Shown here: positions 19,756-28,383 of the stretch, in pieces
Layout of the letters: the number at the start of each line of letters is the position of its first letter
Numbering within the stretch: the stretch's first letter is position 1
Source: a virus
DNA: 64,000 nucleotides
Direction: 5' to 3' (one strand)
Virus record (IMG/VR): IMGVR_UViG_3300021368_000004
Coordinates: 22,747-86,746 of that record
Notes under the pieces: model-generated
What the model was told of the DNA's origin: nothing
Database searches by the model: none
The model's input: the letters and a program-made list of their open reading frames with translations, nothing else
Position numbers and translations under genes: made by a program

Positions 19756-21044
19756 AAACTAGTATATCCCTTAGGTCCAACAGCTAGGGTTTTATCTGTG
19801 CTATTTGTTAATTTACTACATGTCATTGCTTGGCTGTATTTATTTTCACTAAACTTATGCTTTACTTCTAATACGACAAAAGGACCACTTGTAACTTTAT
19901 CTAAAATATTACCCGGCCGTGGTAAGTTAATCATTATCTGTTCGCCTACAAATACTGTATCTTTATAAAAATTCAATACGCCAGGTAATATTATATTAAT
20001 TTTCTTTTTATCAAGAGCTTTATGCAATGCATTAGATTTCATTTTGTTAACATGCATTTCTAAATCTTGTTCATCATGATAACCTAATTCATCCATTGTA
20101 GTATGATTGACTATTCGATATAATACATTAGGATCATATTGATCTAAAGTTTTTTCTCTTATTTTAAAATCTTTATTGTATATAGAATCATCTTTTGCAT
20201 CTAATACTTCTGTAATATTGAATCTATTATTTCTATTACGTCTATTAGTACTTAAGTTTAAAACATTATATTGATTTTGTACTGCACCATTCATTAACAT
20301 TTCTGCTGTGTCATTCGTACCAATATCACGCATGTATTCTATATTAGTAAGTTGAGTTTTTCTATCTGGACTATAGTTTTGTGCATTGCTAAATGTAAAA
20401 GGTATTTTATTAATAGGATCAGTCTCTATCATATCTGATAGACTTTTCATTCTAATGCTATCTTCTTTAAGTGTTGCATATACAAAGAATGGATAACCAT
20501 TTCTATCTGACGCTCTTTTACGAATCGTTTCTACAACTGCTAGCGGAGATATAAACGGAGATATGTAAGTGAATGCAGACTGTGCAGATGTTTTACCTAT
20601 CAAGTTTAATTCTTTATCAAACTCTGATGATAATACATTTTTAATAATCTGACTAGGCGTACCTTGATATGCATTGGATACTTTCTTTAGAACATCTAAA
20701 AAGAATATTTCTTCTGCAATGTAAAAATTGTATGCATAACCGGTTTCATCCATTTTAGTTTTACCGACTGTGCGTGTGATAATAAAATTCTTTTTAAACG
20801 TATAGTCATATTCTTGTGCAACTATAGAAAGCTCTAAACGTTCAGTACCATCCATTTTCAATTCTTCAAATGCAAATTGTGTATCTACACAAACCATATT
20901 GCCTGTAATATATGGAATATTTACTGATTCGTATAATGTTAATTCCATTATAGTCGCGCTTATATCAAGTTCGATACCTTTTTCGGGTATACTCAATATA
21001 ACATTATGAAACTGAAATTCACTTTCTGAGGAAACTTGTGACAT
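19752..21044 (-). CDS. gp27: Baseplate central hub, gp27-like
   Basis: 430 residues (T4 gp27: 391). The N-terminal VILSIPEKGIELDISATIME and IPYITGNMVCVDTQFAFEEL start the first tube-like domain; NIEYMRDIGTNDTAEMLM and GPFVVLEVKHKFSENKYSQA near the end fit the closing domain of gp27/VgrG hubs. It would form the trimeric ring between the tail tube and the spike. It lies between gp53 and the OB-fold/lysozyme gene, and its stop overlaps the latter, consistent with joint assembly. Confidence 0.75.
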   Translation of the reverse strand: MSQVSSESEFQFHNVILSIPEKGIELDISATIMELTLYESVNIPYITGNMVCVDTQFAFEELKMDGTERLELSIVAQEYDYTFKKNFIITRTVGKTKMDETGYAYNFYIAEEIFFLDVLKKVSNAYQGTPSQIIKNVLSSEFDKELNLIGKTSAQSAFTYISPFISPLAVVETIRKRASDRNGYPFFVYATLKEDSIRMKSLSDMIETDPINKIPFTFSNAQNYSPDRKTQLTNIEYMRDIGTNDTAEMLMNGAVQNQYNVLNLSTNRRNRNNRFNITEVLDAKDDSIYNKDFKIREKTLDQYDPNVLYRIVNHTTMDELGYHDEQDLEMHVNKMKSNALHKALDKKKINIILPGVLNFYKDTVFVGEQIMINLPRPGNILDKVTSGPFVVLEVKHKFSENKYSQAMTCSKLTNSTDKTLAVGPKGYTSL

Positions 21045-21045
21045 A

Positions 21046-21777
21046 TTATCTCAATGCTTTGTTAAATTCTGAATATATTTGTCCTATAACATCAGGTCTA
21101 ATTATTTTAATTCTTTTGCGATTCTCATTTTCTGCAATAAATCGTTCTGAAAATGTAACAGGAGTTACGACAGACGGTGCAGCTTGTAATGGATCTATAT
21201 CTACATAATTTCCATTTGCATCTTCATAATGATGCACTGCATTATATTGCTTACCAGCGAATTGTACGTTAATAGTATCAGGATTAAAGAAACCAAATCC
21301 AGCTTCAACAACCTCAGCAGCTTGAAAATCAAATGAATTTTCTACATCAACTATAATTTGTCCTAAGTCAGGATGTGTTTGTACAATATTTCCAAATGCG
21401 CCACTCTTTTTACCAGTAGCACGGTTACCTATTTTAAAATCACCCTTGAACCAATTATCAAATGTACGAATAAATTGGTGAGGATAATACTTACCCATCT
21501 GTTCAAATACTTCTTGAGCAGTTAAAGGCCATCCTTCTTCTTTTATTTTATCGTTAATATAATAAAATAACCAGTAATATCTAATATCTCCGTAAAGACG
21601 GTATGAAAGAATATCAGGTCTGTCTCCGTCTAATATAGTATAATCTGTATAAATCGTGATATCATCTTTTACTTGATCGATTATATCTACATATGTACCA
21701 AGGTTTTGTGCAACAACTGGATCTAATTCGTTGCCGAATCTATATAATACTTTAGGATAATTTCTGAAATGTGGCAT
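21046..21777 (-). CDS. gp53: Baseplate wedge subunit gp53
   Basis: 243 residues (T4 gp53: 196). The block RPDILSYRLYGDIRYYWLFY followed by YINDKIKEEGWPLTAQEVFE is the gp53 signature (T4: Y.NP.LYWVLL...N...GW..SQEA). The C-terminal KRIKIIRPDVIGQIYSEFNK also aligns with the T4 end (RQIKIIAKSDI). gp53 stabilises the gp6-gp25 core of each wedge. It shares one base with the gp48-like gene. Confidence 0.85.
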   Translation of the reverse strand: MPHFRNYPKVLYRFGNELDPVVAQNLGTYVDIIDQVKDDITIYTDYTILDGDRPDILSYRLYGDIRYYWLFYYINDKIKEEGWPLTAQEVFEQMGKYYPHQFIRTFDNWFKGDFKIGNRATGKKSGAFGNIVQTHPDLGQIIVDVENSFDFQAAEVVEAGFGFFNPDTINVQFAGKQYNAVHHYEDANGNYVDIDPLQAAPSVVTPVTFSERFIAENENRKRIKIIRPDVIGQIYSEFNKALR

Positions 21778-22901
21778 TATTCAAAATCTCCCATTATATC
21801 ATCAGATGCTAATGCTGATGTTTTATTTAAATAATCTCTTTCTATTAATATGTCATGTTTGTTAAGTGGTCTATATTCGATAAACTTTAAAGACATTGTA
21901 GCATCGTGATATTTACCATTATCATAAAACGACATTGCAGTTGTATTATATGTTACATCGACCGCCTGCAAATATGCTGGCAAAAATCTAGTTATAATCG
22001 GTAATATACGACCATCTTCAGATGTATATGTTGCTTCAATAGTCATTAGATTAGGAAATCTATATGCTAAAGAAACTCCAGTATCACCTGCTCCTAATTC
22101 AACAGGTAATTGTTCCATTCTAAAAAAGTCAATTATGTTTTCTATAGCTATAGATTCTTCTTCACTAGTAGGGATCATTTGAAATGTAAATGACCATTCT
22201 CTAATATTCACTTGTTTAAATATAGATCTTGTATTTGGACTCACCTGAATACGTGTAGCATTAGTTACACCTAATCCTGCAGACGTATTAAGTTTACTCA
22301 CTAATCGATTAGCAAGAAGAGATCCAAACTCTCCACTTACATTACCTGCCATCATATCTCCAATACCACCTAATCCAGCAGATAATGCAGAACCCGCAAT
22401 ACTTGCTAAACTGCCAGTTCCACCCATAATTGCAGCAGACACTGCACCGCCTATAGGACCAAGATTTTCTGGTCCGACAGCTACGTTTTCCATTTGTTGT
22501 ACATTCATAGGTAAAAATAAAGATACGTGTCTATCTTCTAAATCACCAAAATAATCACTATTCTTACCTGTTCTTATAATAGGTTCTAAACCACGAACAG
22601 GATTTGCTTCACCTGCATTAGGTCCATCTGGCGATAAATCTGGAGTTTGTTCATCAGTTTTTTTCTTTATAGCTGTAAAATCTTTAAGATTATCGACTAA
22701 TGCAGTACCTACATTTTCTAATATTTCAGATAAATCTGTATCACCTAGAAAACTACTAACAGTTTGGCCATTTACTTTCATTGGTTGAAAATGCAATGAA
22801 GCTCTATAATTAGATTCATTAAGCATTCCTAGTGATACGTTCGGCGGAAACTCGTACCAATACTTTGCACCTTCAGTTATTTTTTCTCTGTGTGGAGGCA
22901 T
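21777..22901 (-). CDS. gp48: Baseplate tail-tube cap, gp48-like
   Basis: 374 residues (T4 gp48: 364). Starts with a tube-protein-like beta region (KYWYEFPPNVSLGMLNESNY) and holds a Gly/Ala-rich hydrophobic stretch at about 160-205 (GGAVSAAIMGGTGSLASIAG). The second half contains VNIREWSFTFQMIPTSEEES and ATMSLKFIEYRPLNKHDILI, with the fold pattern of tube-cap proteins. Assignment to gp48 rather than gp54 rests on length and neighbours. It is driven by a late octamer 30 bases upstream that faces the gp4 promoter. Confidence 0.65.
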   Translation of the reverse strand: MPPHREKITEGAKYWYEFPPNVSLGMLNESNYRASLHFQPMKVNGQTVSSFLGDTDLSEILENVGTALVDNLKDFTAIKKKTDEQTPDLSPDGPNAGEANPVRGLEPIIRTGKNSDYFGDLEDRHVSLFLPMNVQQMENVAVGPENLGPIGGAVSAAIMGGTGSLASIAGSALSAGLGGIGDMMAGNVSGEFGSLLANRLVSKLNTSAGLGVTNATRIQVSPNTRSIFKQVNIREWSFTFQMIPTSEEESIAIENIIDFFRMEQLPVELGAGDTGVSLAYRFPNLMTIEATYTSEDGRILPIITRFLPAYLQAVDVTYNTTAMSFYDNGKYHDATMSLKFIEYRPLNKHDILIERDYLNKTSALASDDIMGDFE

Positions 22902-22911
22902 ACTAATATCC

Positions 22912-22919
22912 TATAAATA
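22912..22919 (+). promoter_or_regulatory. Late promoter (TATAAATA), plus strand, for gp4 operon
   Basis: Exact late octamer on the plus strand, 28 bases before the gp4 ATG. It faces the minus-strand octamer at 22931-22938 with 11 bases between them. Both predicted starts fall near 22925. Confidence 0.75.
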
Positions 22920-22930
22920 AACATTTACAC

Positions 22931-22938
22931 TATTTATA
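22931..22938 (-). promoter_or_regulatory. Late promoter (TATAAATA), minus strand, for gp48-gp53-hub operon
   Basis: Exact octamer on the minus strand, 29 bases before the gp48 start. It mirrors the plus-strand octamer at 22912-22919, giving a perfect inverted repeat of two promoters. Confidence 0.75.
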
Positions 22939-22947
22939 ACAATTTTC

Positions 22948-23430
22948 ATGGCGTACTCTGGAAAATTCAAACCTAAAAATCCTAAGAAGTATAAAGGCGA
23001 CTTCACTAACATTGTTTTTAGATCGATGTGGGAGAAATATTGTTTTAAATGGTGTGATGAGAATGCAGATGTGAAATCATGGTCTAGTGAAGAGACTGTG
23101 ATACCATACCTATATGAAGTAGATAAGAAGTATCATCGGTACTTCATGGACCTTAAGATTACATTTAAATCAGGCCAAACAATCCTTGTAGAAATTAAAC
23201 CATCAAATCAGACCGTACCGCCCGTGTACCCGGGTAGGAAGACAAAGAGATATATCAGTGAAGGTCTAACATATGTGAAGAATCAAAACAAATGGAAAGC
23301 TGCACAACGATATGCAAAAGACCGTGGTTATGGTTTTCAGATATGGACTGAACATACTCTTGAAAAGATGGGAATCATGCCAAAGTCTAGTAAACCACTT
23401 AAACCATATACACGCAAAAAACGTGTATAA
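22948..23430 (+). CDS. gp4: Head completion protein gp4
   Basis: 160 residues (T4 gp4: 150). Contains the conserved NIVFRSMWEKYCFKWCDENA, then W-SSEETVIPY, the acidic YFMDLKI and VEIKP, arranged like the PD-(D/E)XK/TnsA-type core seen in this family. gp4 acts after packaging to complete the head for tail joining. It is the first gene of the only plus-strand block. No clear ribosome-binding site precedes the ATG. Confidence 0.85.
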   Translation: MAYSGKFKPKNPKKYKGDFTNIVFRSMWEKYCFKWCDENADVKSWSSEETVIPYLYEVDKKYHRYFMDLKITFKSGQTILVEIKPSNQTVPPVYPGRKTKRYISEGLTYVKNQNKWKAAQRYAKDRGYGFQIWTEHTLEKMGIMPKSSKPLKPYTRKKRV

Positions 23431-23433
23431 ATA
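23426..23433 (+). promoter_or_regulatory. Late promoter octamer immediately before a start codon
   Basis: TATAAATAG overlaps the gp4 stop region and ends 5 bases before the ATG at 23439. If used with normal T4 geometry, transcription would begin at or next to that ATG, giving an almost leaderless message, or it may serve the genes further downstream. Confidence 0.5.
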
Positions 23434-23438
23434 GATGC

Positions 23439-23984
23439 ATGGCGACAAGTAATTTATTTTCAGATTTAGAGATTGCAGCATTCCGTGCAGGTATAACACC
23501 ACGGACAAAAGAATCTATTGCATGGTTTAGAAAGAAAGCTACTCAATTAGGTACAGTAACTGGCGGTTCTATCTTTAGAGATGAACAAGTAAAGATGCGA
23601 GCTTCTCTAAGAAATCCAGTAGGTAACATGTATATGTTCTATTATAATGCAAAATATAGAAATACATTGCCATACTTTGATGCGTTTCCACTTGTTGTAA
23701 TAACATCGCTTGCCGAAGGTGGTTTCTATGGTTTAAACTTACATTATCTACCACCTGTTATGAGAGCTAAAGCACTCAATGGATTGTTGGGTAGTGACGG
23801 TTTACCAGCAAAATATTACAAACCTACTATACATAGATACTTAACATCACAAGTACGTAGTAAGTTTGCATTAATTGATAAACCAGAATGGGAAATAGCC
23901 ACGTTTTTACCAGCAGCACAATGGAGAGGTGCAGGTGTTGGTAAAGTATATCAAGATTCAAGGAGCAAAGTAAGAAATGGCTAG
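23439..23984 (+). CDS. Conserved T4-like morphogenesis protein, unassigned
   Basis: 181 residues. The block GNMYMFYYNAKYRNTLPYFD followed by AFPLVVITSLAEGGFYGLNL and HYLPPVMRAKALNGL is well kept in marine T4-like phages. No enzyme motif is seen. It lies between gp4 and a tail-tube-like gene, the area where T4 carries genes 2 and 3 near gene 4. A head or tail completion role is therefore plausible, but I cannot assign either gene by sequence. The start follows gp4 by 8 bases and overlaps a late octamer region. Confidence 0.6.
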   Translation: MATSNLFSDLEIAAFRAGITPRTKESIAWFRKKATQLGTVTGGSIFRDEQVKMRASLRNPVGNMYMFYYNAKYRNTLPYFDAFPLVVITSLAEGGFYGLNLHYLPPVMRAKALNGLLGSDGLPAKYYKPTIHRYLTSQVRSKFALIDKPEWEIATFLPAAQWRGAGVGKVYQDSRSKVRNG

Positions 23985-24621
23985 CATAAATGAAATTAAA
24001 GCGTTAGCATCTCGTAAGGGTGGTTTCGCGCAATCAAGTCAATTTTTAGTAAAGCTTCCAGATATTGGTTTCTATAACACAAGAGATTTGAATATACTTT
24101 GTAAAAATGTAGTTCTGCCAGGTAGACAGATATTAACAAGTGACAGAGTCATAGGTGTTAAGCAAACTAAAGTTGCATATGGATTTGCAACAGGACCCGT
24201 AAGTATGACATTTCAAGTGTTAAATGATTATGGTGTAAAAGAATATTTTGAACTATGGCAAAATAGAATAATTAATAATGGAAATTATGCACCAACATAT
24301 AAAAATACATATGCACGAGATATGCAAATCGTACAATTAAAAAAAGGTGTGGGATTTGATACAGACTTACAACTGGGTCCATTCAGACTAGACATAGATT
24401 TATTCAAGAGCGCTAATGTTGTATATGAATGTACACTTTTAAATGCATTTCCAACTTCTATGGTTGATATAGCATTATCTAATGAAAATGGATTAGTCGA
24501 ATTAACAATGGAATTTGAATATGATAATTGGAAGAGTGCTAGGTTCTACAATGATGCTAGTACTCAAAACTTAAGACTATTAGGAACCCTAATAAATACG
24601 GTTAATAATATTGTAAATTAA
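23977..24621 (+). CDS. Tail-tube-like protein (gp19 fold, probable gp54 equivalent)
   Basis: 214 residues. LPGRQILTSDRVIGVKQTKV, then FATGPVSMTFQVLNDYGVKE and YFELWQNRI follow the T4 tail-tube (gp19) family pattern, which gp54 and gp48 share. Because it lies with baseplate hub genes and not next to a sheath gene, it probably caps or starts the tube, as T4 gp54 does (T4 gp54 is longer, 320 residues). An alternative is that it is the tube subunit itself. It overlaps the upstream gene by 8 bases and is preceded by AAGGAGC. Confidence 0.6.
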   Translation: MASINEIKALASRKGGFAQSSQFLVKLPDIGFYNTRDLNILCKNVVLPGRQILTSDRVIGVKQTKVAYGFATGPVSMTFQVLNDYGVKEYFELWQNRIINNGNYAPTYKNTYARDMQIVQLKKGVGFDTDLQLGPFRLDIDLFKSANVVYECTLLNAFPTSMVDIALSNENGLVELTMEFEYDNWKSARFYNDASTQNLRLLGTLINTVNNIVN

Positions 24622-24633
24622 TGAGGTTATATT

Positions 24634-25338
24634 ATGGCACTGCCAAAACTGAATGATACGCCTAAGTATAGCGTAGATATACCATCAATGAAGAAAACGG
24701 TTAAGTTCAGACCGTTCTTAGTGAAAGAAGAAAAAGTTTTATTATTGGCAATGGAATCTGATGAAGAAGATCAGGTACTCGGAGCAATAATGGATACTAT
24801 TGAATCATGTATTATGGACGATATCAATATCACTCAACTAACTACATATGATATTGAATATTTGTTTACAAAGATACGTGGTAAATCAGTAGGTGAAACA
24901 ACTAGAGTTAAACTTAAATGCGAGACTTGTGAAACAGAGAACGAGGTTGTGATCCCACTAGATGAAATTAAAGTAATTGGAGATGATGTAGATCCAATTA
25001 TTGAACTACAACCTGGTATGCAACTTGAAATGAGACATCCAGCTTATTATGAATTAAAGAATGACGAACATATTCAATCAGGTGAAACAGCTGCGGCTAC
25101 ATTCGCTATGATTAGGCATTGTCTAAAGGCTATAAAAACTGAAGATAGTATTATAAACTTGAAGGATGAGCCAACTAAAGATGTGGATGATTTTATTGAG
25201 AGTATGAATACAGAACAATTTGAAAAGGTCAGAGAGTTTGTAGAAACAATACCGGCCATGAAACATGATGTAGAATTTAATTGCTCATGCGGGCATCATA
25301 ATAAAATAGAATTGAAAGGAATGCAATCTTTTTTCTAG
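24634..25338 (+). CDS. gp26: Baseplate hub subunit gp26-like
   Basis: 234 residues (T4 gp26: 208). The start MALPKLNDTPKYSVDIPSMK, followed by VKFRPFLVKEEKVLLLAMES, is the diagnostic gp26 signature. Two CxxC pairs (CETCETENEVVIP and NCSCGHHNKIEL) at about residues 91-94 and 222-224 could bind zinc. gp26 takes part in hub assembly. A GAGG ribosome-binding site precedes the ATG, and the TAG stop overlaps the GTG of the next gene. Confidence 0.85.
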   Translation: MALPKLNDTPKYSVDIPSMKKTVKFRPFLVKEEKVLLLAMESDEEDQVLGAIMDTIESCIMDDINITQLTTYDIEYLFTKIRGKSVGETTRVKLKCETCETENEVVIPLDEIKVIGDDVDPIIELQPGMQLEMRHPAYYELKNDEHIQSGETAAATFAMIRHCLKAIKTEDSIINLKDEPTKDVDDFIESMNTEQFEKVREFVETIPAMKHDVEFNCSCGHHNKIELKGMQSFF

Positions 25339-25526
25339 TGTGTCTATCTCACACGAGCCTGTTAGATTACTACAACACGGTATTTCAACTAATGCAACAT
25401 CATAAGTATTCGTTGAGTGAGATAGACGGAATGATACCATGGGAAAAAGATGTGTACATTAGTATGTTAGCTGAATTTATAAGAGAACAAAAAGAAGAAA
25501 TGAATAGGCAAAAATACAATGGTTAA
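25338..25526 (+). CDS. gp51: Baseplate hub assembly protein gp51-like
   Basis: 62 residues starting with GTG inside the gp26 stop (TAGTG). The core LMQHHKYSLSEIDGMIPWEK and DVYISMLAEFIREQKEE matches the small helical protein that follows gp26 in T4-like phages and corresponds to T4 gp51, a hub assembly factor. An upstream in-frame ATG is lacking, so coupled GTG initiation is the best reading. Confidence 0.65.
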   Translation: MCLSHTSLLDYYNTVFQLMQHHKYSLSEIDGMIPWEKDVYISMLAEFIREQKEEMNRQKYNG

Positions 25527-27162
25527 AACAACATCACAAGGACCTGAAACAAGATTTGGCACTCTGTCAAATGTTGTAGATCAGCTAAAACAAACTAATC
25601 AGCTTTTAGATAAACAAGGTTCAGCTCTCATTAATTTTATAAAAAGTCAGGAAAAAACAAAAGCTTTAGCTTCTAAAGATGCTTTAGAATCTGGTAGAGA
25701 AGGAAGAGCCGGTGGTGGAAGAATGATGGGTGCAGGCCGAGCTATTTTAAGAGGCGGGGCCGAAATGACAGGTCTACCTGCATTAGGCAGAGGCTTAGGT
25801 ATGTTACTAGCTCCTATCACAGCTGGTATCGGATTCATATTAAAGCCATTAAAATTTTTAGGTAAACTTTTAATAAAAGGTGGACCTATAGGATTATTAA
25901 TAACTGGTATGTATCTATTTTTTAAAGATATAGCAGAAAATCCTACGTTTAATAAAGTCATAGAAAATCTAAAAACAACTTGGAATGACAGTATTGTTCC
26001 AACATTTACAAGTATAAAAGAATCTGTAGATGCAATATTAAGTAATGACGGCGTAAAAGATGCATTTGAATCTATAAAAAAATGGTTTGTTAATTTTAAA
26101 ACACAGATTCAAGACTGGGTTTTAGTTAACCTTGAAATCATTACAAATACTATAGCAGGTGTTCTAAAAGGCGTAGATGATCTATTAAAAGGTGATTGGA
26201 AAGCCGGAATCAGTAAAATAGGTAAATCACTATTTAACGGCATCAAAAATTTCTTCGATAATGCTATGACTAACATATTAGAATTATTTGGCATAGACTT
26301 TGGGGAGGGAGGATCTTTCCTAACTAGTGCAGAGGGTATTATCAATACATTACTTATTAATATGCTTTCTAAATTTAATGATTTTAAACAAGGCATTAAA
26401 GATAGTTTTGCTTCTATGATTAATTTCTTTGTAGGAGAAAACGGTTATGTAATGACTACTATTACTAGTATGAAGCTTAGTATTACTAATAAGTGGAATT
26501 CATTTAAAGAAACTGTCGTATCTACATGGCAAAGAATGGTAGAAGACGTAAAGACTGCATTCACGGATGCAGTAGATAATATAATCTTAAAAAACGTGGC
26601 TAAAATTGTAGGTTTAAAAGATGGTATGATTGAGAAGTGGGGTGAAATAAAAGATAGTTTAATGGAATCTATAGGTGCCGTAGCTATGTGGTTTAAATTT
26701 AAACCAAGAGAATTAGGTCTTTTATTAGAAGAAAAATGGGTTGAGACTAAAGGTGTATTTTTAGAAAAACTAGCTTCATTTGCTGGCACAATCCAAGCAA
26801 TTCCTTCTCAATTAAAATTAGCGTTATTAGAAAATCTCAAAGAAACTCCATTACTAGGAGGATTAGTAACTGATAATATGTTAGCTAATGCTCGAGCAAA
26901 TGTTGATAGTGGAAAAGGTTTTGCTGAAATGCTTATAGCAGATCAAAGGTCTAAAACCCAAGAGGAATTGAAAAGAATACAAAAAGATCGTATTGCTTTA
27001 GGAATGGAAAAGATAAGAGCTGAAAGAGCTATGACGACTGTTTTACAACAAAATACTGGTGGAACAACAGTTAATACAACTAATTTAAATCCTAATTCAG
27101 GATCGGTAGCTGACCCATACGCATCAAGCTATATGGGTCATGCATTACCTGGAGCTTTTTAG
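25519..27162 (+). CDS. gp29: Tail tape-measure-like protein (gp29 position)
   Basis: 547 residues (T4 gp29: 590). After a charged N-terminus, residues 60-135 are glycine/alanine-rich and hydrophobic (MLLAPITAGIGFILKPLKFL, then LIKGGPIGLLITGMYLFF), as in tape measures that carry membrane-interacting parts. Long amphipathic helices follow, with repeated phrases such as FASMINFF and SLMESIGAVAMWF. A Gln/Thr/Asn-rich tail ends the protein. It is the last gene of the plus block and meets gp32 tail to tail with a 4-base overlap. Confidence 0.6.
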   Translation: MVKTTSQGPETRFGTLSNVVDQLKQTNQLLDKQGSALINFIKSQEKTKALASKDALESGREGRAGGGRMMGAGRAILRGGAEMTGLPALGRGLGMLLAPITAGIGFILKPLKFLGKLLIKGGPIGLLITGMYLFFKDIAENPTFNKVIENLKTTWNDSIVPTFTSIKESVDAILSNDGVKDAFESIKKWFVNFKTQIQDWVLVNLEIITNTIAGVLKGVDDLLKGDWKAGISKIGKSLFNGIKNFFDNAMTNILELFGIDFGEGGSFLTSAEGIINTLLINMLSKFNDFKQGIKDSFASMINFFVGENGYVMTTITSMKLSITNKWNSFKETVVSTWQRMVEDVKTAFTDAVDNIILKNVAKIVGLKDGMIEKWGEIKDSLMESIGAVAMWFKFKPRELGLLLEEKWVETKGVFLEKLASFAGTIQAIPSQLKLALLENLKETPLLGGLVTDNMLANARANVDSGKGFAEMLIADQRSKTQEELKRIQKDRIALGMEKIRAERAMTTVLQQNTGGTTVNTTNLNPNSGSVADPYASSYMGHALPGAF

Positions 27163-28076
27163 TCAGCGTTTGCTAACCGAGCGAAGTAGCTCATAGTATC
27201 TTCTTCGTTTTCTTCCGATACTTGCTCAGCAGTTACCGGTTCTTGTGGGATGTGAGGATTCACAGCCGCTGCTGGTTCTTTAGGTGGCGCAACCTCATCT
27301 AGTGATACGGCTGCGGCAACTGTTTGTGGTGCAGTCATTCCAAGAATAGTATTCAACTTAGTCTTTAGTTCATCATATGATTTATAATTCTTTGGATCTG
27401 TCCACTCAGATAGATCATGCATCTGATTATAGATTGTTTCTAAAGCTGCATCATCATCTGCTATTGCACTTTTCGATGCAAATTCAGATTTATCATAGTT
27501 ACGATACCCTTCAACCTGACGAATCTTCAGTTTAAAGTTAGCACCTTCCCACATGTCGAACGGATTCACCGGTTCTTCATCTTGGAATTGTGGTTGCATC
27601 ATATCCATAATCTTATCGAAGATCTTCTTACCATACTGATACATGAATATCTTGCCTTCGTTGGCAGGATTACCTGGATCAGATACAACAAGAATGTTTG
27701 AGACATAATGAAGTCGACGCTTTTGTGTACGTGCTTTATCTTTGTCTGCTTCGATACCAGAATTCCATAGTAGAGAGTTCATCTCACCGACTGGATCATT
27801 CAATCCAATAGATGTTAGTGACTTTTCAATATACCATTGACCTTGTGGACCTTTAAATCCATGATCCCAATATCGGGCCCATGGAACATCTTGTCCTTCT
27901 CCGGCTGGTAGAAAACGAATGACTGCGTAACCATTACCGGCTTTATCAACCGTTGGCTTCCACATTCTTTCGTCTACATAGGATTTTTTTTCTGTATTAC
28001 CGCCACCGACTGCTTCGGCTGCTTGTAATAAATTTGATATTTGATCGCGATTGCGTTTTAAGTTTGCAAAACTCAT
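27159..28076 (-). CDS. gp32: Single-stranded DNA-binding protein gp32, cysteine-free
   Basis: 305 residues (T4: 301). Residues 40-56 (WKPTVDKAGNGYAVIRF), 72-83 (HGFKGPQGQWYI) and 120-160 (RRLHYVSNILVVSDPGNPAN, EGKIFMYQYGKKIFDK) align well with the T4 gp32 OB-fold. An acidic C-terminal tail (EQVSEENEEDTMSYFARLAN) would bind replication partners. T4 gp32 binds zinc through H64, C77, C87 and C90. Here the His is kept (H72) but the CPVC loop reads DPVG and the protein has no cysteine, so the zinc site is lost. It has a GAGGTAAC ribosome-binding site and a TGTACA/TATAAT promoter. Confidence 0.95.
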   Translation of the reverse strand: MSFANLKRNRDQISNLLQAAEAVGGGNTEKKSYVDERMWKPTVDKAGNGYAVIRFLPAGEGQDVPWARYWDHGFKGPQGQWYIEKSLTSIGLNDPVGEMNSLLWNSGIEADKDKARTQKRRLHYVSNILVVSDPGNPANEGKIFMYQYGKKIFDKIMDMMQPQFQDEEPVNPFDMWEGANFKLKIRQVEGYRNYDKSEFASKSAIADDDAALETIYNQMHDLSEWTDPKNYKSYDELKTKLNTILGMTAPQTVAAAVSLDEVAPPKEPAAAVNPHIPQEPVTAEQVSEENEEDTMSYFARLANAD

Positions 28077-28110
28077 ATGTTACCTCATATTGCTGAAATG
28101 TTACTGAAAT

Positions 28111-28139
28111 ATTATACACTGGATAATTCATAATGTACA
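28111..28139 (-). promoter_or_regulatory. TGTACA-class promoter for gp32
   Basis: On the minus strand: TGTACA (28139-28134), 17 bases, TATAAT (28116-28111). It lies 35 bases before the gp32 start. It is one of ten sites with this exact spacing. Confidence 0.75.
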
Positions 28140-28146
28140 TGTATAT

Positions 28147-28383
28147 TTATTCAAAAAAACTATCATCCAGTGAATTTGTTTTAGGCAATAAATTAAGAGA
28201 CATTGCCTCAGCCTCAAGTTTGTCCTTGATAATAGGACTCACAAACTTTCGAACATCTTCTGGTTCGATGTTGTTCTTTTCGCAGATGTCGAGGATTGCA
28301 TCCATATAGGATAGCTTCTTCTGTACAACAGCCTCCTCGATCATCTTGCCAAATTTAGATTTAGTTAGAAACTCTTCGCTCAT
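28147..28383 (-). CDS. gp33: Late transcription coactivator gp33-like
   Basis: 78 residues. The pattern KLSYMDAILDICEKNNIEPE followed by DVRKFVSPIIKDKLEAEAM and LNLL matches the short gp33 of marine T4-like phages (T4 gp33: 112). gp33 links the sliding clamp and host RNA polymerase to late promoters. Its presence fits the TATAAATA promoters in the window. It lies between gp32 and a conserved basic protein and follows GGGAGAT. Confidence 0.7.
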   Translation of the reverse strand: MSEEFLTKSKFGKMIEEAVVQKKLSYMDAILDICEKNNIEPEDVRKFVSPIIKDKLEAEAMSLNLLPKTNSLDDSFFE

